A stretch of DNA of 43,869 nucleotides from an uncultured Eubacteriales bacterium (GTDB taxonomy: Bacteria; Bacillota; Clostridia; Oscillospirales; Acutalibacteraceae): NCBI GenBank assembly GCA_934454845.1, contig CAKSGV010000019.1:1-43869 (forward strand), given 5' to 3'. Below, piece by piece: positions 16,024 through 23,061 of the stretch; position 1 is the first letter of the stretch, and the number at the start of each line of letters is the position of its first letter. The notes under the pieces were generated by a model. That model was not told the origin of the DNA, did not search any database, and saw only the letters and a program-made list of their open reading frames with translations. The position numbers and the translations under genes are program-made.

Positions 16024-17598
16024 TTATTTTTTATATTTATATTTCTCTATGGAAAAATATATATCGCTTTCAGTAGCCCTGACGCCGCTTTTTATATCGG
16101 AATCAAAAAACAGAATTCCAAGTCTATAGCATATGGGAATCTGGGGCATTTGCGTTAAAAGGATACTTTCAAGGTCAGCTGCAGAATAAGTGCCGGCAAA
16201 ATATCCGTTATAAGCGTCTTCTATAGAAACAGCCGGAATATCCGTATCCTCTTCGCCTTCTTTGGGCTGCTCGGGATTTACCACTCCGAAAGCCGCGGAG
16301 CCGCCGGAAATAACAAGCGAAGAAAGATCCATATTTTTAAGAATCTTTATTTCTCCTAAATACAAATCAAAGGCTCCCGCCGCGAGATCGGCTGTATATT
16401 CGGCATAGCTTTTTTCTATTACTCTTATTTCAATTCCCGCCTCTTTAAGCTGATTTGCTATCTGAGAGGCCGCTGCTTTTCTCGAAGCATTTTCGGAATT
16501 TACGAGAAGACTTAATGTAATATGTCTTCCGGCGGAATTTACTCTGTAACCTGATTCATCTAGACTATTATAACCTATCTTTTCAAGATTCTCAACTGTT
16601 ATTTCAAGATCAGACGAAAAATTAATTGTCTGTAATGCCTTTGTAGGCTCAAAATCGGGGTGGAAAAAGCCTTTTGCCGGCGAAGCATTTGTATAATAAG
16701 ACTGCGAGCATACGGCTTTTCTGTCGATAGCCGAAGATATTGCATATCTTAGATATGAGTTTTCAAGCGCTTCGTTATTGCCGTTGATCCCGATATAAAC
16801 AAGGTTATTAAGGTTTACATCGCACCTTTTCCCGCTCATTCTTACTATATTGCCGTCGGAAAGATCGGCATAGTAAATATCGCAGGCTCCAATTTCCACA
16901 TAATGCGATTCGGATTCAAAATCGGGAGTATTTATAAGCTTGATTTTTTTTATCTCGCCCTTATCTCCGAAATATGCTTCGTTTTGAATAAAGTACATAT
17001 TTTCCGTATCAGCTTTATATCTTCCGCTGCCAACAGGAGGAAGGATAACGCCGTCGGAATCGGCGGATTTATCGGAATTCTTTTTAATTATCGGAAAATC
17101 AAGCAGGTTTACAAAATATCTGTCATACCTCGAAAGCGAAAAAACCACCGTGTCCGAGCTTACCGCTTTTGCACCTGTGATTTCATAAAGCTGAGGACCG
17201 TAAGTTGCTGAGTTTTTAGCCGCCTCATAAGAATATATAATATCCTCTGTGGTTACATTCGAACCGTCTGTAAAAGCGACGCTTTTTATTTTCACCGTGC
17301 ATTCCTTATCATTTACCTCCGCGCTTGAAGCAAGGCAATAATAAGGCTCAAAATTTTCATCGACCTTTATAAGCGGATCGTATAAAAGCTTTGCAAGTCT
17401 TCGGTTAAGCTCTGTCGAGGCAGTAAAAGGATCAAAGCTGTCGCTGAAATTGCACAAAAGCTCCGCAGAAACGGAAGCCTCATCCGTTTCTTTAGAACTT
17501 ACAACGGAAGGCCCCGATTTGTTTTTATTTTTACATCCGCAGTTTAAAGCAAGAAACATCACAGCTAAAATCACCGCGAAAAATCTGCGCCTTTTCAT
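16024..17598 (-). CDS. ABC transporter solute-binding lipoprotein (family 5, oligopeptide type)
   Basis: 524-residue extracellular binding protein of the OppA/DppA family. A basic start and hydrophobic signal (residues 1-20) lead to Cys residues 20 and 22 (LNCGC). The lipobox is atypical, but lipid anchoring is likely. The mature region has family features such as DPLIKVDENFEPYYCLA and AISSAIDRKAVC. It would capture peptides or other solutes, but no permease or ATPase gene is adjacent, so it must work with a transporter encoded elsewhere. It lies between YloU and YmdB-like genes on the same strand. Confidence 0.85.
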   Translation of the reverse strand: MKRRRFFAVILAVMFLALNCGCKNKNKSGPSVVSSKETDEASVSAELLCNFSDSFDPFTASTELNRRLAKLLYDPLIKVDENFEPYYCLASSAEVNDKECTVKIKSVAFTDGSNVTTEDIIYSYEAAKNSATYGPQLYEITGAKAVSSDTVVFSLSRYDRYFVNLLDFPIIKKNSDKSADSDGVILPPVGSGRYKADTENMYFIQNEAYFGDKGEIKKIKLINTPDFESESHYVEIGACDIYYADLSDGNIVRMSGKRCDVNLNNLVYIGINGNNEALENSYLRYAISSAIDRKAVCSQSYYTNASPAKGFFHPDFEPTKALQTINFSSDLEITVENLEKIGYNSLDESGYRVNSAGRHITLSLLVNSENASRKAAASQIANQLKEAGIEIRVIEKSYAEYTADLAAGAFDLYLGEIKILKNMDLSSLVISGGSAAFGVVNPEQPKEGEEDTDIPAVSIEDAYNGYFAGTYSAADLESILLTQMPQIPICYRLGILFFDSDIKSGVRATESDIYFSIEKYKYKK

Positions 17599-17620
17599 TT
17601 TCTTCCACTCCGTTTACTCT

Positions 17621-18400
17621 TTATTCCCGGTCTATAAGAGGTTTTATACTTTTGCAAAGTCCTGAATCATCACATTCAAAAACACAGCCGCAAAGAATAT
17701 TTTTACCCTTGGCAAATTCAAATTTTGACATATCTTTATTTTTGATCCGGTTGATAATTATTTCGGTCTTTACTCCCAAAACGGAATTTTCGGGTCCCGT
17801 CATTCCGAGATCCGTAATATATCCTGTGCCTTGCGGCAGTATCTGCGAATCGGCAGTCATAATATGCGTGTGAGTTCCGAAAACAGCACTTACCTTACCG
17901 TCAAGATAAAATCCGAGTGCCCTTTTCTCGCTAGTTGCTTCGGCGTGAAAATCTATGAAAATATATTTTGCGCCGTCTGCTTTAGCTTTTTTGATAAGCT
18001 CGTCTGCCGCCAAAATAAAATTATCGGTTTCACACCTATCCATAAAAAAACATCCGCAAAGATTTATAACAGCCGCGCTGAATCTGCCCTTATCAATAAG
18101 GCAATATCCGCTTCCATATTCCGATTTTATATTATCCGGCCGCAAAAGAAAAGGATTTTCATCAAGATAAGAGTATATTTCTTTATTTCTGAGAGTATGG
18201 TTGCCGCCTGTTATCACATCCGCGCCTGCGGCAAAAATAAGCTCTGCGCTATTCTTCGTTATTCCGTTGTTTTCTGCGGAATTTTCACCGTTTACTATAA
18301 CAAGATCTGCTCCAAACTCTTTTTTTAGAACAGGTAATCTTTTTAATAAAAATTCACAAGCACCGAGCGAGCACACATCTCCAACAGCCAAAGCTTTCAA
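17621..18400 (-). CDS. YmdB-like metallophosphoesterase
   Basis: 259-residue TIGR00282/YmdB family calcineurin-like phosphoesterase. Metal-ligand motifs in order: GD near residue 8, VNGEN near 38, GNH near 67, IDFHAEATSEK near 148 and FGTHTHI near 175. YmdB of Bacillus hydrolyses 2',3'-cyclic AMP and influences biofilm and sporulation decisions. I start at the TTG at 18400, with GGAG 8 bases before it, because the protein then begins with the family N-terminus (KALAVGDV). An ATG at 18433 would add 11 residues that overlap the ribosome site. Confidence 0.88.
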   Translation of the reverse strand: MKALAVGDVCSLGACEFLLKRLPVLKKEFGADLVIVNGENSAENNGITKNSAELIFAAGADVITGGNHTLRNKEIYSYLDENPFLLRPDNIKSEYGSGYCLIDKGRFSAAVINLCGCFFMDRCETDNFILAADELIKKAKADGAKYIFIDFHAEATSEKRALGFYLDGKVSAVFGTHTHIMTADSQILPQGTGYITDLGMTGPENSVLGVKTEIIINRIKNKDMSKFEFAKGKNILCGCVFECDDSGLCKSIKPLIDRE

Positions 18401-18562
18401 GCAAACATCTCCAAAATTTTTCAATATATACATTATATAATAACACAGTATTTCCCTAAATTCAATTCAAAAAATAGAAAGTGAGCATTTAAAAGAAAAA
18501 CAGAGAAAAACGAAGAAAAAACAAGTTTGGGCAATGACAGTTTATTTTTTTGAAAATAAGTG

Positions 18563-18591
18563 TTGACAATTAAATTCCGCTGTGGTATGAT
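18563..18591 (+). promoter_or_regulatory. Promoter of the rplM-rpsI operon
   Basis: TTGACA (18563-18568), 17-base spacer, TATGAT (18586-18591). The predicted leader is about 50 bases and includes a weak hairpin (GCGAAA/TTTCGT) before the ribosome site. This could be an L13-type autoregulatory leader, but I cannot confirm it. Confidence 0.75.
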
Positions 18592-18648
18592 AATCGGGCT
18601 GAAAGTGCGAAAAAATTTCGTATTTAGAATTATTTGGAGGTTTATGAA

Positions 18649-19077
18649 ATGTCAACATTTATGGCAAAACCTGCTGAAGTTCAGCGTAAATGGTATATTG
18701 TGGACGCTGCCGACAGACCGCTCGGCCGCACCGCTGTAAAGGTTGCCGATCTTCTTCGCGGAAAAGGCAAGCCGGAGTTTACTCCCCATGTTGATTGCGG
18801 CGATCATGTTGTTGTAATCAATGCTGAAAAGGCAGTTTTAACAGGAAAAAAGCTTGAAAAGAAATTTTACCGCCGTCACACCGGCTTCATCGGCGGACTT
18901 AAGGAAGTTAAATACGCTACACTTATGAACACCAGGCCGGAGCTCGCAGTTGAGCTTGCAGTTAAGGGAATGGTTCCCGATACCACTATCGGCCGCAAGG
19001 CTCTTACCAGACTTCACATCTATAAAGGCGAGAAGTTTGATCAGGTTGCCCAGAAGCCCGAAAAGATTGAATTTTAA
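18649..19077 (+). CDS. rplM: 50S ribosomal protein L13
   Basis: 142-residue L13, with KWYIVDAADRPLGR near the N-terminus and the conserved GMVPDTTIGRKAL segment near 110. It binds 23S rRNA early in 50S assembly. The ATG at 18649 is preceded by GGAGG; an in-frame ATG 15 bases upstream overlaps that site. It is followed 17 bases later by rpsI, the usual L13-S9 operon. Confidence 0.97.
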   Translation: MSTFMAKPAEVQRKWYIVDAADRPLGRTAVKVADLLRGKGKPEFTPHVDCGDHVVVINAEKAVLTGKKLEKKFYRRHTGFIGGLKEVKYATLMNTRPELAVELAVKGMVPDTTIGRKALTRLHIYKGEKFDQVAQKPEKIEF

Positions 19078-19094
19078 GAAGGGAGACAGAAACA

Positions 19095-19493
19095 ATGTTT
19101 GAAGGAAAGCCTTATTTTTACGGCACTGGCAGAAGAAAAAGTTCTGTTGCCCGCGTTCGCGTTTATAACGGTACCGGTAAAATCACTATTAATGATCGTG
19201 ATATAGACGAGTATTTCGGTCTTGAAACACTTAAGCTTATCGTTCGCCAGCCTCTCGCTCTCACAGATAATATCGGCAAGTTCGATATTGTTTGCCGCGT
19301 TACCGGCGGCGGAGTTACCGGTCAGGCCGGCGCTATCCGTCACGGAATTTCAAGAGCTCTTCTCCAGGCCGATGAGGAGCTTCGCCCCGCGCTTAAGAAA
19401 GCCGGATTCCTCACCCGTGACCCGAGAATGAAAGAAAGAAAGAAGTACGGTCTCAAAGGCGCTCGCCGTGCACCGCAGTTCTCAAAGAGATAA
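19095..19493 (+). CDS. rpsI: 30S ribosomal protein S9
   Basis: 132-residue S9 with the typical YGTGRRKSSVARV start, the GGGVTGQAGAIRHGI core and the basic C-terminal tail ending APQFSKR, which reaches the decoding site. Its last codons and stop lie inside the 15-bp attachment core of the integrated element. The element therefore leaves the S9 protein intact but separates it from its original terminator (now at 25027-25057). Confidence 0.97.
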   Translation: MFEGKPYFYGTGRRKSSVARVRVYNGTGKITINDRDIDEYFGLETLKLIVRQPLALTDNIGKFDIVCRVTGGGVTGQAGAIRHGISRALLQADEELRPALKKAGFLTRDPRMKERKKYGLKGARRAPQFSKR

Positions 19494-19495
19494 TT
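19481..19495 (+). repeat. attL core, overlapping the rpsI stop
   Basis: CTCAAAGAGATAATT, covering the last S9 codons (Ser-Lys-Arg) and the TAA stop. An identical copy is at 25000-25014. This is the expected 15-bp crossover region of the integrase. Confidence 0.85.
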
Positions 19496-19511
19496 ATTTA
19501 TCAAAGAAAAT

Positions 19512-19552
19512 GGCTTGTTTACAGGGTTTCTACTCTGTAGCAAGCCTTTTTT
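19512..19552 (+). terminator. Element-supplied terminator after rpsI
   Basis: Two-part stem: GGCTTG (19512-19517) with CAAGCC (19541-19546), and an inner TACAG/CTGTA pair, followed by six T. It lies inside the element and replaces the native rpsI terminator, preventing S9 operon transcription from entering the element. Confidence 0.85.
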
Positions 19553-19570
19553 GATGTCCATTTGATGTCC
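19550..19570 (+). repeat. Left integrase arm-type repeat pair
   Basis: TTTGATGTCC occurs twice with an 11-bp period (19550-19559 and 19561-19570), 55 bases inside attL. The same pair recurs at the right end in the same orientation, so these are likely arm-binding sites for the integrase N-terminal domain. Confidence 0.65.
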
Positions 19571-19622
19571 AAACACTTAAAAAATTAGTTTCTGCCTTTT
19601 TTATAGTGGGAAAGTATTTGCA

Positions 19623-19656
19623 CAAAAAGAAAAGCGGCAAGCACAAAGCCGCCGCT
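19623..19656 (-). terminator. Terminator of the element's leftward operon
   Basis: AGCGGC/GCCGCT stem (19633-19638 with 19651-19656) with an inner GC pair, followed on the minus strand by TTTTCTTTTT. It lies 26 bases after the last leftward gene. Confidence 0.7.
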
Positions 19657-19681
19657 AATCTATAAGTAAAATTTGGATTGC

Positions 19682-20245
19682 TTATTCTGCGTTTATTACC
19701 GTTGCCGCCTCTGCCGTAAAGACGTTAAAGCCGCTGTCGGTGCAAAAGTGATTTAACTGCGCTCTTGCGTTTCTGTCGGTTGCTGCGTTGTCGATAATCC
19801 ACTCGGCACTATTAAAGAGCCTGTTTGCCGCTTCATACTTTGCCTTTGCCGTGACAGGCTTATTATATGCCGTGTTTCTCTTTGCGGCGTACTGGGCAAT
19901 ATATTCCTGTGTTGCTGTGTCCTTTGAAGTGGTTGCGGCAAGGTGGGAAAGCTCATCAGAGGAAAGGTCATCAAACGCCGAAAGGAATTTAACTACATTC
20001 TCATCAAGGAAGCCCACCTTGCGGAGAGAGTCCATTTTCAGCGTTTCAAGTTCCTGCTTGCTGTTTTCTTTGAGTTCGCTTATAAAGGCGGCTGCCGTTG
20101 ATTTTAATCTTTTTTCCGCTTCGCCGTTCCACTTGTAAAACGCTTCCGGCGTATAGTTCTTTTGTGCCTCTTGGCGTTCGTTTTCATACTTCTTTACCCA
20201 ACTGTTATAGCGGTTAAAACTGTCTTTAATTTTGTTAATTTCCAT
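19682..20245 (-). CDS. Element protein of unknown function, coiled-coil rich
   Basis: 187-residue soluble, mostly helical and charged protein; the last gene of the element's leftward operon. Residues 1-75 are rich in K, E and A in heptad-like order, suggesting a coiled coil. The C-terminal half is alanine-rich (AAKRNTAYNKPVTAKAKYEAA). No signal peptide or metal site is visible. The position, downstream of the TerS-like gene, is where satellites carry packaging-interference or scaffold-like genes, but nothing in the sequence proves such a role. It overlaps the preceding gene by 11 bases. Confidence 0.65.
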   Translation of the reverse strand: MEINKIKDSFNRYNSWVKKYENERQEAQKNYTPEAFYKWNGEAEKRLKSTAAAFISELKENSKQELETLKMDSLRKVGFLDENVVKFLSAFDDLSSDELSHLAATTSKDTATQEYIAQYAAKRNTAYNKPVTAKAKYEAANRLFNSAEWIIDNAATDRNARAQLNHFCTDSGFNVFTAEAATVINAE

Positions 20246-20408
20246 TTTTGTTTTCTCCTTTAATATGTACTGTTATTTTGCCGTCTACGATATTATTTTC
20301 GTGAGCGGCTTGTTTGATTTTATCGAGGATTGATTGCACTTCGGCAAGGTTTGTCTTGCTTTTTATGCTTTCCTCAATGGCTTCCAGCCGTTTATTGATT
20401 GTCTGCAT
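20235..20408 (-). CDS. Small element protein, unknown
   Basis: 57-residue helical protein with a leading heptad-like segment (INKRLEAIEESIKS) and a short beta tail (KITVHIKGE). I use the ATG at 20408, which has GAGGAAG upstream. An ATG at 20429 is possible but would deepen the overlap with the gene before it. It overlaps its neighbours on both sides, typical of tightly packed phage-like operons. Confidence 0.55.
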   Translation of the reverse strand: MQTINKRLEAIEESIKSKTNLAEVQSILDKIKQAAHENNIVDGKITVHIKGENKNGN

Positions 20409-20643
20409 AGTATCGCACTTCCTCGCCAAATGAACGGCTTATTGCTTCCGCAAAGCCGTATTTTTCTTTATCTGCTGCCGGATAACAAACCTCTGTTATA
20501 GTTCCGCTTACAGCTTCCCTATAAAGGTCAAGTATCGGCAGCCGCTTCTTTGTGCCGTCTTTGAATGTTACGGTACTGTATAGTTCGCCGTTTTCTTTCA
20601 GCTTTTTCTCGGCAAGTTTTAGCCGACTTTCAAAGTCTTTCAT
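20392..20643 (-). CDS. Small element protein, unknown
   Basis: 83-residue protein. The N-terminal helix (FESRLKLAEKKLKENG) is followed by a beta segment (YSTVTFKDGTKKRLPI) and an acidic aromatic C-terminus. There is no recognised domain. A GGGGGG-type purine site lies just upstream of the ATG. It is 13 bases after the membrane-anchored gene and overlaps the next gene. Confidence 0.6.
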   Translation of the reverse strand: MKDFESRLKLAEKKLKENGELYSTVTFKDGTKKRLPILDLYREAVSGTITEVCYPAADKEKYGFAEAISRSFGEEVRYYADNQ

Positions 20644-20656
20644 ATTTTCACCCCCC

Positions 20657-20998
20657 TTACAATTTCACTTTGTACCGCTTGCCGTCTGTCATATCATCAA
20701 CGATAATATAACGCCCTGCTCCGGTAATAGTAATATTTTCGTTTCCTGCGGTTTTTAACTCGTTCGGCACTTCCTGTCCTTTGCGATGTAAAACAGCTTT
20801 AAAACGCCATTGCGTGCCGCTTATTTTATCGGTTATTTGACAGGTGTGCCGCTCTCCTAATGTGATTGATATAGTATCAGTGTTAATTTGCTTTGTATGT
20901 GCCTTAAAATTGCTTGTAAGGCTTTTTATGCCCATACCTAATACAAACGCTGCACAAAGGGAAAGCACGAATATAACGCATTTATAACTCTTTTTCAT
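20657..20998 (-). CDS. Membrane-anchored or secreted small element protein
   Basis: 113 residues with a basic start (KKSYK) and a single hydrophobic segment (residues 7-22), then an extracellular beta-rich domain containing one Cys-bearing segment (ERHTCQITDKISGTQWRFKA). The anchor predicts one transmembrane helix or an uncleaved signal. An exported protein in such a small element could act in superinfection exclusion or host surface change, but this is only a suggestion. It is 5 bases downstream of the TerS-like gene. Confidence 0.6.
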   Translation of the reverse strand: MKKSYKCVIFVLSLCAAFVLGMGIKSLTSNFKAHTKQINTDTISITLGERHTCQITDKISGTQWRFKAVLHRKGQEVPNELKTAGNENITITGAGRYIIVDDMTDGKRYKVKL

Positions 20999-21003
20999 TG
21001 CGT

Positions 21004-21363
21004 TTATTGCTCCTCTAATTGTTTCTCTATACGGTCAAGCCGTGTTTTTATTTGTGCTAATTCAACATATCTCAATCCGTGCCTCAAAATGCTGTCACTT
21101 GCCGAAACTCTGATACTTGCGTTTTGCGTTTCATCTTCGGCAACAGAGCAGAGCGTATCAATAGCAAGTGTTAAGCGTGCTGTAAGACTGTCGCAAGCCT
21201 CTGTCAAGATGTTGTTCTTTAATGCCTCGTATTTGGCTCTAAAATCGTCTGTATTGAGCCTTTTTGTTATGGCATATACAGACACGCCCGAACGCTCTGC
21301 GGCTTTTCTGACACTTCCGCAAGAGATAAGAGCGGCAAGGACTTTTTCGTCATTGATTTTCAA
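21004..21363 (-). CDS. Terminase-small-subunit-like HTH protein
   Basis: 119 residues. An N-terminal helix-turn-helix (about 6-35, VLAALISCGSVRKAAERSG then VYAITKRL) precedes a long helical region (LTARLTLAIDTLCSVAEDETQ, RVSASDSILRHGL) and ends in a coiled coil. The arrangement resembles phage phBC6A51-type small terminase/HTH proteins, which bind packaging sites and oligomerise. In satellites a TerS redirects helper phage packaging to satellite DNA. There is no large terminase here, consistent with a satellite but also with a decayed prophage. Confidence 0.55.
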   Translation of the reverse strand: MKINDEKVLAALISCGSVRKAAERSGVSVYAITKRLNTDDFRAKYEALKNNILTEACDSLTARLTLAIDTLCSVAEDETQNASIRVSASDSILRHGLRYVELAQIKTRLDRIEKQLEEQ

Positions 21364-21402
21364 GGTATCACCCCCCTTTTTATCGTCTTTTTTCTTTTGG
21401 GT

Positions 21403-21738
21403 TTAATATAAACCATTGTCGTATATCCTCATTAGTCGAATTGCTCCACTGAAAAAATGGTTGATATTATAATCAGCGTTAAAGCCAGTATTAAAATAAC
21501 TTTCTATCAATGTGGGGTATTCTTCGGCTTCTATGTACATATCCTCGCAAATAGGCAAACGCTCTATTATTTCGCCTACCTGTTGCGGCTTTAAATAAGG
21601 GTGTTCCTTGCCCATATAAGCCCTGTAAGTATCAAAGTAATATCTGAATATGCTTAATACTTCATTGAGCGTATACGGGCAAGAAATGGAATTATATTGC
21701 TTAATTGCTATACGGTTAAAAATTTCATAATCAAACAT
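21403..21738 (-). CDS. Element protein of unknown function
   Basis: 111-residue acidic protein, rich in Tyr and Phe (MFDYEIFNRIAIKQYN at the start). The frame is also open from a GTG at 21747, but the ATG at 21738 has AAGGTG 6 bases upstream. I recognise no domain. It lies between the truncated DUF6291 gene and the TerS-like gene. Confidence 0.6.
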   Translation of the reverse strand: MFDYEIFNRIAIKQYNSISCPYTLNEVLSIFRYYFDTYRAYMGKEHPYLKPQQVGEIIERLPICEDMYIEAEEYPTLIESYFNTGFNADYNINHFFSGAIRLMRIYDNGLY

Positions 21739-21935
21739 AATAATCACCTTAAAGGGAACAGGGGCAAAAGCGGTAGCGTTTGCTCCCTTATACCCTTATA
21801 CAAAAACAATTTCAATTTCTTTTTCAATGTCAATATCAGAACAGTATCAATAACAATATCAGTATCAATTTCAGTATCATTATCATTATCGGTAGCTTTT
21901 GTATACGGTTATATTCGTTCGTATACAATCGTAGA
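21739..21935 (-). pseudogene. Out-of-ORF remnant of the DUF6291 C-terminus
   Basis: After the stop at 21936-21938 the same minus frame continues with protein-like sequence. It includes VYERI, another TAA (21909-21911), then PYTKATDNDNDTEIDTD. Asp/Asn/Ile dipeptide runs of this kind are common in the linkers of phage DUF6291/replication proteins. The DNA is a degenerate repeat of GATAAT/GATACT units (21836-21890). I read it as the lost C-terminal part of the upstream gene. Confidence 0.5.
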
Positions 21936-22190
21936 TTATTCTTCTTTGTTGTAGCGATTATTAACATTGTTTCTGTTTTTTTCGCAACGCTGCTTGTACT
22001 TTTCATTATCGCTGTCAAAGCGGCTTTTCATAAAGTTAAATATACCCTGTAAGGCTGCGTTTTCACTTTCAAAAAGAACGCCGTTGCAATGATAATCAAA
22101 AATAGCGGTCAATAATATGCCCTTTTCCTCATTGCTGAAAGCCGATAACAAGCTGTACCAGTCGTTGTATAATACAAAACTGTTTTTCAT
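21936..22190 (-). CDS. DUF6291-like protein, probably truncated
   Basis: 84 residues matching the start of phage-type DUF6291 proteins: FVLYNDWYSLLSAFSNEEKG, then LQGIFNFMKSRFDSDNEKYKQ (split) and a basic YKQRCEKNRNNVNNRYNKEE end. Family proteins continue with an acidic linker; here a TAA stops the frame and linker-like codons follow it. The N-terminal domain may still be made. DUF6291 genes are usually near phage replication genes. It overlaps the next upstream gene by 4 bases (ATGA). Confidence 0.6.
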   Translation of the reverse strand: MKNSFVLYNDWYSLLSAFSNEEKGILLTAIFDYHCNGVLFESENAALQGIFNFMKSRFDSDNEKYKQRCEKNRNNVNNRYNKEE

Positions 22191-22483
22191 TGGTTGACCT
22201 CTGATAAATACTTTTCAGCCGAGAGAGTGGCAAGCTTAATATTTTTTAGCCGGCTATGCATAGTTCTTGCAAAGCGTTCTACTTCGGCACGGTCAGCAGG
22301 CAGAAAAAAGCCGTTGTTTATACCTGTATTCACCGAAAGAATAACTTTGCCGTTTCTCCTTAAATTGTGTATTTCCTGCGTGATACTGCGTGTATCGCAA
22401 TTATAATACTTGGCTAATTCTTTTGCGGTGATTGCGTTTTCTTCACCCTCTTGGAGCAGTTCCATTATAGTTAGCCGTTTCAT
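22187..22483 (-). CDS. HTH DNA-binding protein of phage/ICE replication type
   Basis: 98 residues. The N-terminal winged-helix region (about 1-55: IMELLQEGEENAITAKELAKYYN, then RSITQEIHNLRRNGKVILS, split) ends with the wing GFFLPADRAEVERF. A basic helix follows (RTMHSRLKNIKLATLSAEKY). This pattern occurs in small DNA-binding proteins beside replication modules of Clostridia elements. It could be a replication-initiator partner or an operon regulator. It overlaps both neighbours by 4 bases. Confidence 0.65.
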   Translation of the reverse strand: MKRLTIMELLQEGEENAITAKELAKYYNCDTRSITQEIHNLRRNGKVILSVNTGINNGFFLPADRAEVERFARTMHSRLKNIKLATLSAEKYLSEVNQ

Positions 22484-22668
22484 ATCTGCACCGCCCTTTT
22501 GCTCTCGCAGTTCAAGGTTTCAAGAAACAAAGGAAAATTTATCATTGTTTTTTTGCCGATTTTCAAGCAAGGAATTTTCCCTTGTTTTTCCATAATGCGA
22601 ATTGCGTGTTCGCTCAATATGCCCGTTGCGGCAACTTGCCGAATTGTCAAATAAGTATCATTTTTCAT
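22480..22668 (-). CDS. Excisionase-like HTH protein
   Basis: 62 residues: a MerR/excisionase-type helix-turn-helix TIRQVAATGILSEHAIRIMEKQG (given in two parts: helix 1 to 17, recognition helix after), then KIPCLKIGKKTMINF, the typical beta wing of Xis/AlpA-like proteins. It probably directs excision with the integrase. I start at the ATG at 22668 after GGGGT; upstream codons in this frame run through an intergenic region and are not protein-like. Confidence 0.7.
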   Translation of the reverse strand: MKNDTYLTIRQVAATGILSEHAIRIMEKQGKIPCLKIGKKTMINFPLFLETLNCESKRAVQI

Positions 22669-22687
22669 TTTTACCCCTTTTCCGCCC

Positions 22688-22797
22688 TTGCAAAATATAA
22701 CGGAATGAGTTATACTATAACAAAGGCTATATTTTGTTGGTTTCAAATTGTGGTCTTTCCTAATGCTATGAGTTGCCGCCCGTAGCATTATTTTTTT
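22688..22797 (+). ncRNA. Candidate small RNA, antisense to the element operon
   Basis: On the plus strand, TTGCAA (22688-22693), a 17-base spacer and TATACT (22711-22716) form a good promoter, with a start near 22723. At 22761-22790 an 8-bp stem (TAATGCTA/TAGCATTA) is followed by seven T (22791-22797), an intrinsic terminator. No plus-strand gene explains either signal. The predicted RNA is about 75 bases, running opposite the leftward mRNA in the gap before the excisionase-like gene. Confidence 0.35.
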
Positions 22798-22943
22798 GTG
22801 TTTTCTTCGGAAAGCTCTGCCCATTTCTTTGCCCAATAACGAGCATTGATTTCTTTTACTTTTTCTTTATTAGCGGCTCGCCATTTCTGATAGTACAAAT
22901 TTCGGGCTTGGCGTGCCTTTTCCTGTGTTTCCGATATTTTCAT
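22788..22943 (-). CDS. Small basic element protein
   Basis: 51 residues, strongly basic and helical (KARQARNLYYQKWRAANKEK, ARYWAKKWAELSE). It is the first gene of the leftward operon, preceded by AGGTGG and starting at the ATG at 22943; the frame is open further upstream, but only through the promoter. Similar Arg/Trp-rich short proteins are common in Clostridia phages. It may be a DNA-binding activator of the operon, by analogy to first genes in satellites, but this is unproven. Confidence 0.6.
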   Translation of the reverse strand: MKISETQEKARQARNLYYQKWRAANKEKVKEINARYWAKKWAELSEENTKK

Positions 22944-22973
22944 TTTTTCACCACCTTTTTTGAATTTGTCCTC

Positions 22974-23002
22974 TTGACAATTAGAGTATATCATATTATA
23001 AT
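22974..23002 (+). promoter_or_regulatory. Rightward promoter for repressor-integrase
   Basis: Perfect TTGACA (22974-22979), 17 bases, TATAAT (22997-23002). A TTGTC-N5-GACAA palindrome (22966-22980) overlaps the -35, a candidate operator. Confidence 0.8.
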
Positions 23003-23013
23003 GTAGATGTAAA
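22985..23013 (-). promoter_or_regulatory. Leftward promoter of the element operon
   Basis: TTTACA (23008-23013), 17 bases, TATACT (22985-22990) on the minus strand. It physically overlaps the rightward promoter, so the two cannot be open at once. Confidence 0.65.
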
Positions 23014-23061
23014 AAAACAAAAATCAACATAACAATTATGATATATAAGGATGTGTAGATA

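Noticed and set aside
21836..21900. CRISPR-like or regulatory tandem repeat
   Set aside because: The GATAAT/GATACT units are degenerate, have no spacers, and are explained as the linker codons of a DUF6291 gene.
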